From Streptomonospora nanhaiensis (lineage in GTDB: Bacteria; Actinomycetota; Actinomycetes; Streptosporangiales; Streptosporangiaceae): a stretch of DNA of 64,000 nucleotides. Location of the stretch: assembly GCF_026642255.1 (NCBI RefSeq), contig NZ_CP113264.1, positions 7,130,001 through 7,194,000 on the forward strand. The letters are read 5' to 3'. The position numbers and the translations under genes were made by a program. The notes under the pieces were generated by a model. The model was given only the letters and a program-made list of their open reading frames with translations, was not told where the DNA came from and searched no databases. Shown here in pieces: positions 38,696 through 48,063 of the stretch (the first letter of the stretch is position 1; every line of letters starts with the position of its first letter).

Positions 38696-40921
38696 CTAGA
38701 AGGGCGCGTCCGTGTCGGCCCCGTGCTCGATCTCCTCGATCATGCGGCCGCCCAGCTCCGTCTCGATGAGCGACGTCCCGCCCGCGCCGGGGGACGCGGA
38801 CCCGCCGGCGGGGGCCCGGCCCGCGGCGGAACCCCGTCCCCCTGCCGGCGCGGTGTCCACGGCCGCGGACGACGGTCCGCCCGAGGGCGCCGGAGCCGGC
38901 CGCTGCGCACCGCCCGGGGCCGGAGCGGGAGTCGGGGAGGGTGCGGCCTCCTGGCGCCCGGGGGCGGGGGCCGTCCGGGGCTGCGACCGGCCGGCGGACG
39001 GGTCGTCGTACTCCGGCGGCGGGGACGCGGCCGCGTCCTCGTAGGGGTCCGGCGGCGGCTCCTCCAGACCGGTGACGATCCGGTCCGGCGGCGGGCCTGC
39101 GGCCCGGCCCGCGGCCTCCGGCTCCGGGGCGGCGGGCGGAGGGGCGGGTTCGGCCGGCCGTGCCGGGGCGGGGGCGTCCCACCCGGAGGGCTCGGCCGGG
39201 CGCGCGGGCTCGGGGCGCCGGGCGGGCGCCGCGGCCGACGCGGCGCTGCCGGCCGCGGCGACCCGCACCTCGATGCCGAGGACCTGCCGGATCGCGTTGG
39301 CGACCACCTGGTCGCTGCCGCTGTTGCTGAAGCCCTTGGCCTCGCTGGGGCGGGAGAAGCCGAGCAGGACGGCGTTGCCCTCGACCCCCACCGGCCGGAC
39401 CTCGCCGCCGGAGAGCACCATCCAGGTGAACCGGCGCAGACCCTTGACCGCCTCCAGGATCTGGCTCCACGACCCCTGGACGCGTCCCAGGTCGAGGGCG
39501 CCGCCCCCGCCGGACGGGGCGGCGGGAGCCGACGGTGCGTGGCGGGCGGGTTCGGGCGTGCTCGGACGGGCCGGGGCGTCCCAGCCCGCCGGCTCGGGGG
39601 CGGGGGCCTGCGCGGGGGCCGGGGACGCGGGGGCCGTCTGCGGGGCGGCCGGGGCACGGGAGGGTCGGGGCGCGGGAGACTCGGGGGCCCCCACCGGCTC
39701 GGGGGCCGGGGCGGCGGACCGGACCGGCGCGGCCGGTGCGGCGGGGGCGACGGCGCCCGAGGCGATCCGGCGCTCCATCTGCTCCAGGCGTGCCAGCAGG
39801 GCCGCGCCCTGGCTGCCGTCGGTGCCGGGCAGGAGCACCCGCGAGCACATGAGTTCGAGCAGCAGGCGGGGCGCGGTGGCTCCGCGCATCTCGGTCAGGC
39901 CCTGGTTGAGGATGTCGGCGGCGCGGGTCAGCTCGGCGGGCCCCATCCGGGCGGCCTGCCCCCTCATCTGCTCCGCCGCCTCGTCGGCCACGTTGACCAG
40001 GCCCTTGTCCAGGGCGTCCGGCACCGCTGCCAGGACGACCAGGTCGCGGAAGCGCTCCAGCAGGTCCGTGGTGAACCGCCGCGGGTCGTGCCCGCCCTCG
40101 ACCACGCGGTCGATCAGCCCGAACACGGCGGCGCCGTCGCGGGCGCCGAGCGCGTCGACCATCTCCCCCAGCAGGCTGGAGTCGGTGTAGCCCAGCAGGG
40201 AGACGGCGCCCTCACGGGTGATGCCGCCCTCGCCGGACCCGGCGATGAGCTGGTCGAGCACCGACAGCCCGTCACGGGCGGAACCGGCGCCCGCCCTGAC
40301 CACCAGCGGCAGCGCGGCGGGGTCGTAGGAGATCCCCTCCTCCTTGAGGAGGTCCTCGAAGAGCTCCCGGAGCGTGCTCGGCGGGATGAGCCGGAACGGG
40401 TAGTGGTGCGTCCGCGAGCGGATCGTGCCGATGACCTTCTCGGGCTCGGTGGTCGCGAACACGAACTTGAGGTGCGGGGGCGGTTCCTCCACCAGCTTGA
40501 GGAGCGCGTTGAAACCCTCACGGGTCACCATGTGCGCCTCGTCGATGATGTAGATCTTGAAGCGCGAGTTGACCGGTGAGAAGAAGGCGCGCTCGCGCAG
40601 GTCGCGGGCGTCGTCCACACCGCCGTGGGAGGCGGCGTCGATCTCGATGACGTCGATGCTGCCGCCGCCGTCGGGGGCCAGCGCCACACACGAGTCGCAG
40701 GTCCCGCACGGGTCCGGGGTGGGCCCCTCGGCGCAGTTCAGCGAACGGGCGAGGATGCGCGCGCTGGTCGTCTTGCCGCAGCCGCGCGGGCCGCTGAACA
40801 GGTAGGCGTGGTTGATGCGACCGCTGCGCAACGCCTGGCGGAGCGGGTCGGTCACGTGTTCCTGGCCCCGCACCTCACCGAACGTCGCGGGGCGGTACTT
40901 GCGGTACAGCGCGATGCTCAC
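38696..40921 (-). CDS. dnaX: DNA polymerase III subunits gamma and tau
   Basis: A 741-residue clamp-loader ATPase. The start is ALYRKYRPATFGEV, Walker A is GPRGCGKTT (44-52), the zinc module is built on CGTCDSC, Walker B is IIDEAHMV, and the arginine finger is in IRSRTHHYPFR. Residues from about 400 are an Ala/Pro-rich linker, and a tau-like C-terminal region begins near 480 (VQGSWSQILEAVKGLRRFTW). I see no poly-A slippery sequence, so a separate gamma product by frameshifting is not indicated. The GTG at 40921 has GGGGAG upstream. The SRP RNA gene lies just upstream on the same strand. Confidence 0.96.
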   Translation of the reverse strand: MSIALYRKYRPATFGEVRGQEHVTDPLRQALRSGRINHAYLFSGPRGCGKTTSARILARSLNCAEGPTPDPCGTCDSCVALAPDGGGSIDVIEIDAASHGGVDDARDLRERAFFSPVNSRFKIYIIDEAHMVTREGFNALLKLVEEPPPHLKFVFATTEPEKVIGTIRSRTHHYPFRLIPPSTLRELFEDLLKEEGISYDPAALPLVVRAGAGSARDGLSVLDQLIAGSGEGGITREGAVSLLGYTDSSLLGEMVDALGARDGAAVFGLIDRVVEGGHDPRRFTTDLLERFRDLVVLAAVPDALDKGLVNVADEAAEQMRGQAARMGPAELTRAADILNQGLTEMRGATAPRLLLELMCSRVLLPGTDGSQGAALLARLEQMERRIASGAVAPAAPAAPVRSAAPAPEPVGAPESPAPRPSRAPAAPQTAPASPAPAQAPAPEPAGWDAPARPSTPEPARHAPSAPAAPSGGGGALDLGRVQGSWSQILEAVKGLRRFTWMVLSGGEVRPVGVEGNAVLLGFSRPSEAKGFSNSGSDQVVANAIRQVLGIEVRVAAAGSAASAAAPARRPEPARPAEPSGWDAPAPARPAEPAPPPAAPEPEAAGRAAGPPPDRIVTGLEEPPPDPYEDAAASPPPEYDDPSAGRSQPRTAPAPGRQEAAPSPTPAPAPGGAQRPAPAPSGGPSSAAVDTAPAGGRGSAAGRAPAGGSASPGAGGTSLIETELGGRMIEEIEHGADTDAPF

Positions 40922-41032
40922 GGTGTGCTCACTCCCCTGGTCCCTGCCACCCGTCCATTCAACCCGCCGGCAGTGACAGCTCGCACCGGATCGGGGAACC
41001 GGGAGGGTCCGACCGGGCCCGAGAAACAGAAA

Positions 41033-41121
41033 GGACCCCCCGCGCACCCGCCAGAGCCCATTTATCCTTGCTGCCTTCCGGCCCTGGGGAGGTTCATAGG
41101 GTGACGCCGCACGAGGGGTCT
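41033..41121 (-). ncRNA. ffs: Signal recognition particle RNA (small bacterial 4.5S type)
   Basis: On the minus strand the sequence contains the universally conserved SRP hairpin core GGGCCGGAAGGCAGCAAGG, with the GGAA tetraloop and the asymmetric AGCA loop that binds Ffh. Flanking arms pair to give one long hairpin: GACCCC near the 5' end with GGGGTC at the 3' end, and internal CACCC/GGG pairing. Length is about 89 bases, the usual size in actinobacteria. The ends are estimated from the pairing. It lies 112 bases upstream of dnaX, a common position. Confidence 0.93.
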
Positions 41122-41239
41122 GCCCCGAGTGTATCCGACCTCCCGACCGCTCTGGCAACCCCGCGCGCCCGCCCCCGCGGGGCGTCCCACGGCGCCCGGA
41201 TCCCGGCACGCATGGCCATGACGGCCCCGCGGGGCCATC

Positions 41240-42592
41240 ATGGACGGCATGTTCGACCCCCTGGAAACCACCGACCGCTCCTCCGAGCGGCAAGACCTCA
41301 TCGTGGACACGCTGGAGAACGCCTTCTCCGACCTGATGTCCACGGCCCCGGCCGCGTTCCGGGCCAAGTTCCGCAAGATGGCCGCCAGTCCCTTCGCGTT
41401 CTACCGGGGCAGCGCCTCGCTCTTCTACTCCGACGTGGCGTCGATGGAGGACCCCTGGGCGGACGACCGCACCTCACGGGTGTGGATCCAGGGCGACCTG
41501 CACGCCGAGAACTTCGGCACCTACATGGACTCGACCGGGCGCCTGGTCTTCGACGTCAACGACTTCGACGAGGCCTACCTCGGCCACTTCACGTGGGACG
41601 TGCTCCGGTTCGTCTCCAGCATCGCCCTGATGGGATGGCAGAAGGCCCTGTCCGACGAGGACATCGGCGCGATCGTGCCGTGCTACGTCGACGCCTACGT
41701 GTCCCAGGTCCGCCAGTTCGCGACGCGGGGCGGCGACTCCGGTTTCTCCCTCAAGCTGGACAACACCGACGGCACGGTCCACGACGTGCTCCAGCGCGCC
41801 CGCCTCCGCAGCCGCGCCGCCATGCTGGCGTCCATGACCGACAGGGACGGCTACAACCGCCGGTTCCGGGAGGGGCCCCGGGTGCGCCGGCTGGAGGACG
41901 GCGAGCGCGAGAAGGTGCTCGCCGCCTACCACGTCTACCTGGGGACCATCCCGGACGACCGGCGCTTCGCCTCGCTGGACTACGGGGTCAAGGACGTGGT
42001 GGGCAGCGGCGGCTTCGGGATCGGCTCCGCGGGGCTCCCCGCCTACAGCGTGCTCATCGAGGGCCGGTCCGAGGCGTGGGACAACGACATCGTCCTGTCC
42101 GTCAAGCAGGGGAACGTGGCCGCGCCGTCCCGGGTGGTGACGGACCGGCGCATCATGGAGGCCTTCGAGCACCACGGGCACCGCACCGCCGTGTCCCAGC
42201 GCGCGCTCCAGGCGCACGCCGACCCGCTGCTGGGGCACACCGAGATCGACGGCGTGGGCTTCGTGGTGAGCGAGGTGTCCCCGTACACGAACGACCTGGA
42301 CTGGGAAGGGCTCACCGAGCCCGAGGAGGTCGTGCCCGTACTGGACTACCTGGGCCGCGCCACCGCCAAGGCGCACTGCGTGTCCGACTCGCACGCGGAC
42401 GCGACCCTGGTGGCGTGGGAGACCGAGGAGGCGCTCATGACGGTGCTCGACGGCCGGGAGGCGGAGTTCACCGAGTGGTGCGTGCGCTTCGCCCACCGCT
42501 ACGCGGCCCAGGCCCGGGCGGACCACTCGCTGTTCGTGGACGCGTTCCGCAACAACGCCATCGAGGGGGTGCGGTCCAGCCGGGCCGGCTGA
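41240..42592 (+). CDS. DUF2252 domain-containing protein
   Basis: A 450-residue cytoplasmic protein with a kinase-like (aminoglycoside-phosphotransferase-type) fold suggested by motifs: FRKMAASPFAFYRGSASLFY, then WIQGDLHAENFGTY (the catalytic-loop analogue GDLHxxNF), VFDVNDFDEAYLGHFTWDVL (metal-binding DFD analogue), and AHCVSDSHADA near the end. DUF2252 proteins have no proven substrate; the active-site pattern suggests phosphotransfer. ATG 41240 or ATG 41249 may be the start; neither has a strong ribosome site. It is monocistronic, followed by a large hairpin. Confidence 0.88.
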   Translation: MDGMFDPLETTDRSSERQDLIVDTLENAFSDLMSTAPAAFRAKFRKMAASPFAFYRGSASLFYSDVASMEDPWADDRTSRVWIQGDLHAENFGTYMDSTGRLVFDVNDFDEAYLGHFTWDVLRFVSSIALMGWQKALSDEDIGAIVPCYVDAYVSQVRQFATRGGDSGFSLKLDNTDGTVHDVLQRARLRSRAAMLASMTDRDGYNRRFREGPRVRRLEDGEREKVLAAYHVYLGTIPDDRRFASLDYGVKDVVGSGGFGIGSAGLPAYSVLIEGRSEAWDNDIVLSVKQGNVAAPSRVVTDRRIMEAFEHHGHRTAVSQRALQAHADPLLGHTEIDGVGFVVSEVSPYTNDLDWEGLTEPEEVVPVLDYLGRATAKAHCVSDSHADATLVAWETEEALMTVLDGREAEFTEWCVRFAHRYAAQARADHSLFVDAFRNNAIEGVRSSRAG

Positions 42593-42660
42593 GCCGACGG
42601 GCGGCCCCGCAGGGGGCGGGACCAGGGCCGGAGCGGGTCCGCGCGACGGCCCCGACCGCC

Positions 42661-42724
42661 CGCCGGGGCGCTCCCCGGAGCCTTCCCGGGACCCTCCCGG
42701 CGGCCCTCGGGGAGCGCCCCGGCG
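42661..42724. terminator. Long inverted repeat after DUF2252
   Basis: CGCCGGGGCGCTCCCC (42661-42676) and GGGGAGCGCCCCGGCG (42709-42724) are perfect 16-bp arms around a 32-base spacer, between the DUF2252 gene and the tRNA. Confidence 0.65.
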
Positions 42725-42767
42725 AACCCGTTCGGACCACCCCCCTCCGGCGTGTAGAGTTGTGCGC

Positions 42768-42852
42768 GGAGGATTCGCCTAGTGGCCTAGGGCGCACGCT
42801 TGGAAAGCGTGTTGGGTGCAAGCCCTCAGGGGTTCGAATCCCCTATCCTCCG
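42768..42852 (+). tRNA. tRNA-Ser (anticodon GGA)
   Basis: The acceptor stem GGAGGAT pairs with ATCCTCC. The anticodon arm is CACGC-TTGGAAA-GCGTG with anticodon GGA, reading UCC/UCU. A long variable arm (GTGCAAGC region) marks it as type II, and the T arm is GGGGTTCGAATCCCC. The discriminator is G. The 3' CCA is not encoded. Confidence 0.97.
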
Positions 42853-42872
42853 CAGCGGCTAGCTGCCGAGAC

Positions 42873-42905
42873 GAAGGCCCCGACCGGACACCGGTCGGGG
42901 CCTTC
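42873..42905. terminator. Terminator after tRNA-Ser(GGA)
   Basis: GAAGGCCCCGACCGG-ACA-CCGGTCGGGGCCTTC is a perfect 15-bp stem with a three-base loop, 20 bases after the tRNA. Confidence 0.85.
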
Positions 42906-42985
42906 GCCGTTCGCGGCCCCGATCCTGGTCCCGGTCGGCCGTTTCCGGGCCGCTCTCCCCCGCCCGGGCGACCGGCCCCCGCGGC

Positions 42986-44734
42986 CTAAGGCCGGGGGAT
43001 GTTGCGCAGGTTGGAGCGGGCCATGTCCACCATCGCCCCCACCCCTCCCCGGAGCACGGTCCGTCCCGCGGACAGGGCGAAGCCCGCCACCTGGTCGGCG
43101 GTGATGCGGGAGGGGATGGAGAGCGCGTTGGGGTCGGTCACGACGTCCACCAGCACCGGCCCGGGGGCCGCCAGGGCCTCCCTGAGCGCGTCGCGGACCC
43201 GGTCGGGGCTCTCCACCCTCAGGGCGCGCATGCCGATCGCTCCGGCGACGGCCGCGTAGTCCACGCGCGGGTGGTCGGTCTGGAAGGAGGGCATCCCGTC
43301 CACCATCATCTCCAGCTTCACCATGCCGAGCGAGGAGTTGTCGAACACGACCGTGGTGATCGGCAGGTCGTGCTGGTGGACGGTGATCAGCTCGCCCAGG
43401 AGCATGCTCAGCCCTCCGTCGCCGGACAGCGAGACGATCTTCCGGTCGGGCGCCGCGTAGGCCGCGCCGATCGCGTGCGGCAGCGCGTTCGCCATGGTGC
43501 CGTGCGTGAACGAGCCGATCACCCGGCGGCGGCCGTTCGGGGTCAGGTAGCGGGCGGCCCACACGTTGTTCATGCCCGTGTCGACGGTGAACACGGTGTC
43601 CCCGTCGGCCTCCTCGTCGAGGATCCTCGCCACGTACTCGGGGTGGACGGGCGTGTGGTGCTCGATGTCCCTCGTGTACGCGTCCACCACCTTGGTCAGC
43701 GCGCGTTCGTGGCGGGCCAGCATGTCGTGGAGGAACCGGGTGGCGGAGGCGGCCGTGCGCTCCCCGACGAGCGGCCTCACGGCGCGCAGGGTCGCCGCGA
43801 CGTCCCCGTGCACCGCCAGCCGGAGCGGCACCCGGCGGCCGAGGCGGCGCGGGTCGTGGTCGACCTGGACGACGTTCTTCCTGGGCAGGAAGTCGTCGTA
43901 GGGGAAGTCGCACCCGAGCATCAGCACCAGGTCGGCGCCGTGCAGGGCCTCGAAGCACGCGCCGTAGCCGAGCAGGCCGATCATGCCGACGTCGTACGGG
44001 TTGTCGTACTGGATCCACTCCTTGCCGCGCAGGGTGTGACCGACCGGGGCGTGCACCCGTCCGGCCAGGGCCATCACCTCGTCGTGCGCCTCCCTGGCCC
44101 CGGCGCCGCAGAACAGGGCGACCTTGTCGGCGGCGTTGATCAGTTCGGCCAGCGCGCGCACGTCGTCCTCGGCGGGCCAGGCGGTGGCGCGTCCCGCGGC
44201 CACCGGGCTGGTGTCGGCCGGGCCCACGGCCTTGCGCCCGGCGATGTCCCCGGGCAGGACGAGGACCGCCGCGCCGGGGGTGCCGAGGGCGTGCTGGACG
44301 GCGATCCGGGCCAGGCGCGGCATCTGCTCGGCCTCGGAGACGAGTTCGCGGAACTCGGTGACGTCCGCGAACAGCCTCTCGGGGTGGGTCTCCTGGAAGT
44401 AGCCGGTGCCGATCTGGCGCGAGGGGATGTGGGAGGCGATGGCCAGGACGGGGGCTCCGCTGCGCTGGGCGTCGTACAGGCCCTGCACGAGGTGGGTGTT
44501 GCCGGGGCCGCACGACCCGGCGCAGACGGCGAGCCCCCCGTCGATCTGTGCCTGGGCCGAGGCGGCGAACGCCGCCGCCTCCTCGTTGCGCACGTGGATC
44601 CATTCGATGCCGTCGGTCTCGCGGACGGCGTCGACGACCGGGTTGAGGCTGTCGCCGACGACCCCGTAGATCCGGGTCACCCCGGCGGCGACCAACGTCC
44701 GGACGAGCTGTTCGGCGACGGTGTTCCTGGCCAC
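42986..44734 (-). CDS. poxB: Pyruvate oxidase / pyruvate:quinone dehydrogenase-like TPP enzyme
   Basis: A 582-residue TPP enzyme with the three-domain order of PoxB and acetolactate synthase: N-terminal PYR domain (RIYGVVGDSLNPVVDAV, WIHVRNEEAAAFAA with the catalytic glutamate), a central FAD-type domain (KVALFCGAGAREAHDEV), and a C-terminal PP domain (SLSGDGGLSMLLGEL to DNSSLGMVKLEM, the TPP/Mg2+ motif). Length, the DSLNP signature and the VRNEEAAAF segment fit pyruvate:quinone oxidoreductase, which makes acetate and CO2 at the membrane. The GTG at 44734 sits seven bases after AGGAGG. An acetolactate-synthase-like role is less likely. Confidence 0.85.
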   Translation of the reverse strand: MARNTVAEQLVRTLVAAGVTRIYGVVGDSLNPVVDAVRETDGIEWIHVRNEEAAAFAASAQAQIDGGLAVCAGSCGPGNTHLVQGLYDAQRSGAPVLAIASHIPSRQIGTGYFQETHPERLFADVTEFRELVSEAEQMPRLARIAVQHALGTPGAAVLVLPGDIAGRKAVGPADTSPVAAGRATAWPAEDDVRALAELINAADKVALFCGAGAREAHDEVMALAGRVHAPVGHTLRGKEWIQYDNPYDVGMIGLLGYGACFEALHGADLVLMLGCDFPYDDFLPRKNVVQVDHDPRRLGRRVPLRLAVHGDVAATLRAVRPLVGERTAASATRFLHDMLARHERALTKVVDAYTRDIEHHTPVHPEYVARILDEEADGDTVFTVDTGMNNVWAARYLTPNGRRRVIGSFTHGTMANALPHAIGAAYAAPDRKIVSLSGDGGLSMLLGELITVHQHDLPITTVVFDNSSLGMVKLEMMVDGMPSFQTDHPRVDYAAVAGAIGMRALRVESPDRVRDALREALAAPGPVLVDVVTDPNALSIPSRITADQVAGFALSAGRTVLRGGVGAMVDMARSNLRNIPRP

Positions 44735-44923
44735 GTTGGTTCCTCCTGGGCGCGTCATCGCAGGTCCGGGGTGCCACGGGGGCGCCCCGGTCCACGCTAG
44801 GAGCAGGGACCGGCGCCGTGCCGGACCGCCACGCGCCTCCGTCCGCCTACCCCTACTCCCCTAAATGATTAGTCATCGAGTGGAGTACTCTTCCGGTGCT
44901 GTCCACGAGGAGGAGGAGAGGGC

Positions 44924-45703
44924 ATGGAGCTCGAGGGGGACCTGCGCTACGTGGCGCTGGGCGACAGCCACACCGAGGGGGTCGGGGACGGTGACGACGA
45001 GACCGGGCTCCGGGGCTGGGCGGACCGCCTCGCCGACCGCCTGGCCGCCACCGGTGCGCGGGTGGAGTACGCCAACCTCGCGGTCCGGGGGCGGCTGGCC
45101 CGCCAGGTGCGCGAGGAGCAGCTGGCCCCCGCCCTGGAGATGCGCCCGGACGTGGCCACCGTGTTCGCCGGGGTCAACGACGTGATCCGGTCCGGGTACG
45201 ACGCCGGGGCGGTGGTCGGCCACATGGAGGCGATGTTCGCCGAGCTGACCGCGTCGGGGGCCCGGGTGGCGACCCTGACCTTCCCCGACATCGCCAGGAT
45301 CGCCCCGCTGACCAAGCCCCTGCTGCCCAGGGTGCTGGACTTCAACGAGCGCCTGCGCGCCGCGGCCGGGCGGCACGGTGTCGTCGTGGCCGACGTCGCC
45401 GCGCACGAGGTGTCCACGGACCGGCGCCTGTGGGCCACCGACCGCCTGCACTGCACGCCGCTGGGGCACGACCGGATCGCCGGAGCGCTGGCCTCCGCGC
45501 TGACGCTCCCCGGCGCCGACGGGTCGTGGGCGGACGCCCTGCCCCGGATGCCCGAGCGGAGCGCGCTGCTCGCGGTGGCGGAGGAGGTCCGCTGGCTGGG
45601 GACCTTCCTCGGCCCGTGGATCCTCCGACGCCTGCGCGGCCGCTCCTCGGGCGACGGCCGCGCGGCCAAGCGCCCCGCGCTCCTGCCGGTGGAGCCGGCC
45701 TGA
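44924..45703 (+). CDS. SGNH/GDSL hydrolase
   Basis: A 259-residue hydrolase with no signal peptide. Block I is VALGDSHTEGVGDGD with the nucleophile serine, block II Gly lies in YANLAVRGRLARQV, block III is FAGVNDVIR with the oxyanion Asn, and block V is DRLHCTPLGH with the catalytic Asp and His. It probably hydrolyses an ester or acyl substrate in the cytoplasm; the substrate is unknown. The C-terminal 50 residues are basic and resemble a membrane- or nucleic-acid-associated tail. ATG 44924 has GAGGAGGAGAG upstream. Confidence 0.9.
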   Translation: MELEGDLRYVALGDSHTEGVGDGDDETGLRGWADRLADRLAATGARVEYANLAVRGRLARQVREEQLAPALEMRPDVATVFAGVNDVIRSGYDAGAVVGHMEAMFAELTASGARVATLTFPDIARIAPLTKPLLPRVLDFNERLRAAAGRHGVVVADVAAHEVSTDRRLWATDRLHCTPLGHDRIAGALASALTLPGADGSWADALPRMPERSALLAVAEEVRWLGTFLGPWILRRLRGRSSGDGRAAKRPALLPVEPA

Positions 45704-45847
45704 GCCGGACGCCCGGCGGTCCCGCACCCCCGGGCGCGCGTGGACGCCGTGGCCTCCGGGTCGCGCCGCGGCTCCGCCCCGACCGTGCTCCCGGGCGCGC
45801 TCGGACGTCGTCCGCGAACCGTCGCCGGGGCACCGCGCGAGTCATTT

Positions 45848-45865
45848 TGCAACTTGTTGCATAAT
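45848..45865 (+). promoter_or_regulatory. Dyad operator overlapping a -10 element upstream of fadH
   Basis: TGCAAC-TT-GTTGCA (45848-45861) is a perfect dyad. CATAAT (45860-45865), a good -10 hexamer, overlaps its right end, so a bound repressor would block transcription. The -35 is not clear. The spacing suits a MarR- or TetR-type regulator. Confidence 0.6.
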
Positions 45866-45916
45866 GAAGTCGAGGTCGGCCGGACACCGACCGGGCAACC
45901 GCGCGAGGAGACGAGC

Positions 45917-47932
45917 ATGAGCGACTACCCCCACCTTCTGGAACCCCTGGACCTGGGCTTCACCACCCTCCCCAACCGCGTGATCATGGGCTCCATGCAC
46001 ATCGGCCTGGAGGAGGCCCCCCAGGGGTTCGAGCGGATGGCCGCCTTCTACGCCGAGCGTGCCCGCGGCGGCGTCGGCCTCATCGTCACCGGCGGCATCG
46101 CGCCCAACCCCGAGGGCGCCACCTACACCGGCGCGGCCAAGCTGACCACCGAGGCCGAGGCCGCCGAACACCGCGTGATCACCGACGCCGTGCACCGCGA
46201 GGGCGGCCGGATCGCCATGCAGATCCTGCACACGGGCCGGTACGCCTTCAGCGAGCAGTCCGTCGCGCCCAGCGCGATCCGGGCCCCCATCAGCGCGTTC
46301 ACCCCCCGTGCCCTGTCCGACTCCGAGGTCGAGCAGACCATCGAGGACTTCGCGCGCGCGGCCGAGCTCGCCAGGCTCGCCGGATACGACGGCGTCGAGG
46401 TGATGGGCTCCGAGGGCTACCTCGTCAACCAGTTCATCGCCTCCGCGACGAACCACCGGGAGGACCGCTGGGGCGGCTCCTACGAGAACCGGATGCGCTT
46501 CCCCGTCGAGATCGTGCGGCGCGTCCGCGAGCGCGTCGGCGACGACTTCATCCTCGTCTACCGGCTCTCCATGCTCGACCTGGTGCCCGGCGGCTCCACG
46601 TTCGACGAGGTCGTCCGGCTCGCCAAGGCCGTCGAGGAGGCCGGCGCGACCATCATCAACACCGGCATCGGCTGGCACGAGGCCCGCGTCCCCACCATCG
46701 CCACGTCCGTGCCGCGGGGCGCCTACAGCTGGGTGACCCGCAAGCTGATGGGCGAGGTGTCCGTCCCGCTGGTCGCGGTCAACCGCATCAACACCCCGGA
46801 GGTCGCCGAGGCCGTCATCGCCGGGGGCGACGCCGACATGGTCTCCATGGCCCGGCCGTTCCTCGCCGACCCGGACTTCGTCGCGAAGGCTGCCGCCGGG
46901 ACCCCCGAGGAGATCAACACCTGCATCGGCTGCAACCAGGCCTGCCTCGACCACACCTTCAGCCTCAAGATCACCTCCTGCCTCGTGAACCCGCGTGCCT
47001 GCCACGAGACCGAACTGGTGCTCTCCCCCACCAGGAACCGCAAGCGCGTGGCCGTCGTCGGCGCCGGCCCCGCCGGCCTCGCCTTCTCCGTGTCCGCCGC
47101 CGGGATCGGCCACGAGGTCACCCTGTTCGACGCGGCCGAGGAGATCGGCGGCCAGCTCCGCATGGCCCGCCGCGTGCCCGGCAAGGAGGAGTTCGACGAG
47201 ACCCTGCGCTACTTCCGGGTGCAGCTGGACAAGCACGGCGTGGACGTGCGGCTGGGGACCACCGTGACCGCCGCCGACCTGACCGGCTTCGACGACGTCG
47301 TGGTGGCCACCGGGGTCGTCCCGCGCACGCCGGAGATCCCCGGCGTCGACCACCCCAAGGTGGTCGGCTACGCGGACGTCCTGCGGGGGAACGCGGACGT
47401 GGGCGCACGGGTCGCGATCATCGGCGCGGGCGGCATCGGCTTCGACGTCGCCGAGTTCCTGACCGACGGCGGCGAGGGCGCGAGCCGGGACCCCGACGTG
47501 TTCTTCCGCCAGTGGGGCGTGGACACCGGCCACACGACGGCGGGCGGGCTCCGGACCCCCGAGCGCCAGGCCCCGCCGCGCACCGTGCACCTGCTCCAGC
47601 GCAAGGCGGACAAGGTCGGCGCGGGCCTCGGGAAGACCACCGGGTGGATCCACCGCCTGGAACTGCGCCACCGGGGTGTGGAGATGATCGCCGGCGTCTC
47701 CTACGACCGGATCGACGACGAGGGCCTGCACCTGACCGTCGGGGACGACAAGACCGTGCTCGACGTGGACACCGTGGTGCTCTGCGCCGGCCAGGAGCCG
47801 CGCCGCGACCTCGCCGACGAGCTGGCGGCGGCGGGGATCGGCGTGCACGTCATCGGCGGTGCGGACGTCGCCGCCGAACTGGACGCCAAGAGGGCCGTCG
47901 ACCAGGGCACCAGACTGGCCGCCGCGCTGTAG
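45917..47932 (+). CDS. fadH: NADPH-dependent 2,4-dienoyl-CoA reductase
   Basis: A 671-residue flavoprotein with the full architecture of FadH/trimethylamine-dehydrogenase relatives. A TIM barrel (1-350) has LPNRVIMGSMHIGLEE, HTGRYA, VMGSEGYLVNQFIAS and MVSMARPFLADPDFV. The 4Fe-4S cysteines are in CIGCNQACLDH and, further on, TSCLVNPRAC. An FAD domain (VAVVGAGPAGLAFSV) and an NADPH domain (VAIIGAGGIGFDVAEFL) complete it. It reduces 2,4-dienoyl-CoA during unsaturated fatty acid oxidation. ATG 45917 has GAGGAG upstream. It is likely monocistronic, with a dyad at its promoter. Confidence 0.95.
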   Translation: MSDYPHLLEPLDLGFTTLPNRVIMGSMHIGLEEAPQGFERMAAFYAERARGGVGLIVTGGIAPNPEGATYTGAAKLTTEAEAAEHRVITDAVHREGGRIAMQILHTGRYAFSEQSVAPSAIRAPISAFTPRALSDSEVEQTIEDFARAAELARLAGYDGVEVMGSEGYLVNQFIASATNHREDRWGGSYENRMRFPVEIVRRVRERVGDDFILVYRLSMLDLVPGGSTFDEVVRLAKAVEEAGATIINTGIGWHEARVPTIATSVPRGAYSWVTRKLMGEVSVPLVAVNRINTPEVAEAVIAGGDADMVSMARPFLADPDFVAKAAAGTPEEINTCIGCNQACLDHTFSLKITSCLVNPRACHETELVLSPTRNRKRVAVVGAGPAGLAFSVSAAGIGHEVTLFDAAEEIGGQLRMARRVPGKEEFDETLRYFRVQLDKHGVDVRLGTTVTAADLTGFDDVVVATGVVPRTPEIPGVDHPKVVGYADVLRGNADVGARVAIIGAGGIGFDVAEFLTDGGEGASRDPDVFFRQWGVDTGHTTAGGLRTPERQAPPRTVHLLQRKADKVGAGLGKTTGWIHRLELRHRGVEMIAGVSYDRIDDEGLHLTVGDDKTVLDVDTVVLCAGQEPRRDLADELAAAGIGVHVIGGADVAAELDAKRAVDQGTRLAAAL

Positions 47933-48063
47933 CCGGGGCCCGGCGGAGGGGCCGCTCCCGGGGTGCCCGCGCCCCGGGGCCGGACAGGGAAAATCCGGTT
48001 CAAGCCCTCCCCGGCCCCCCGGAACGGGGAGTGAACCCGGGGGACCGGGGTAGCCGTCCCACC

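Noticed and set aside
38696..40921. Programmed frameshift in dnaX producing gamma
   Set aside because: No A-rich slippery sequence is present. Actinobacterial dnaX genes usually make tau only.
42843..44795. A 650-codon frame on the same strand as the pyruvate oxidase in another register
   Set aside because: It is Arg/Pro/Gly-rich with no motif and starts inside the terminator region. The poxB frame explains the DNA.
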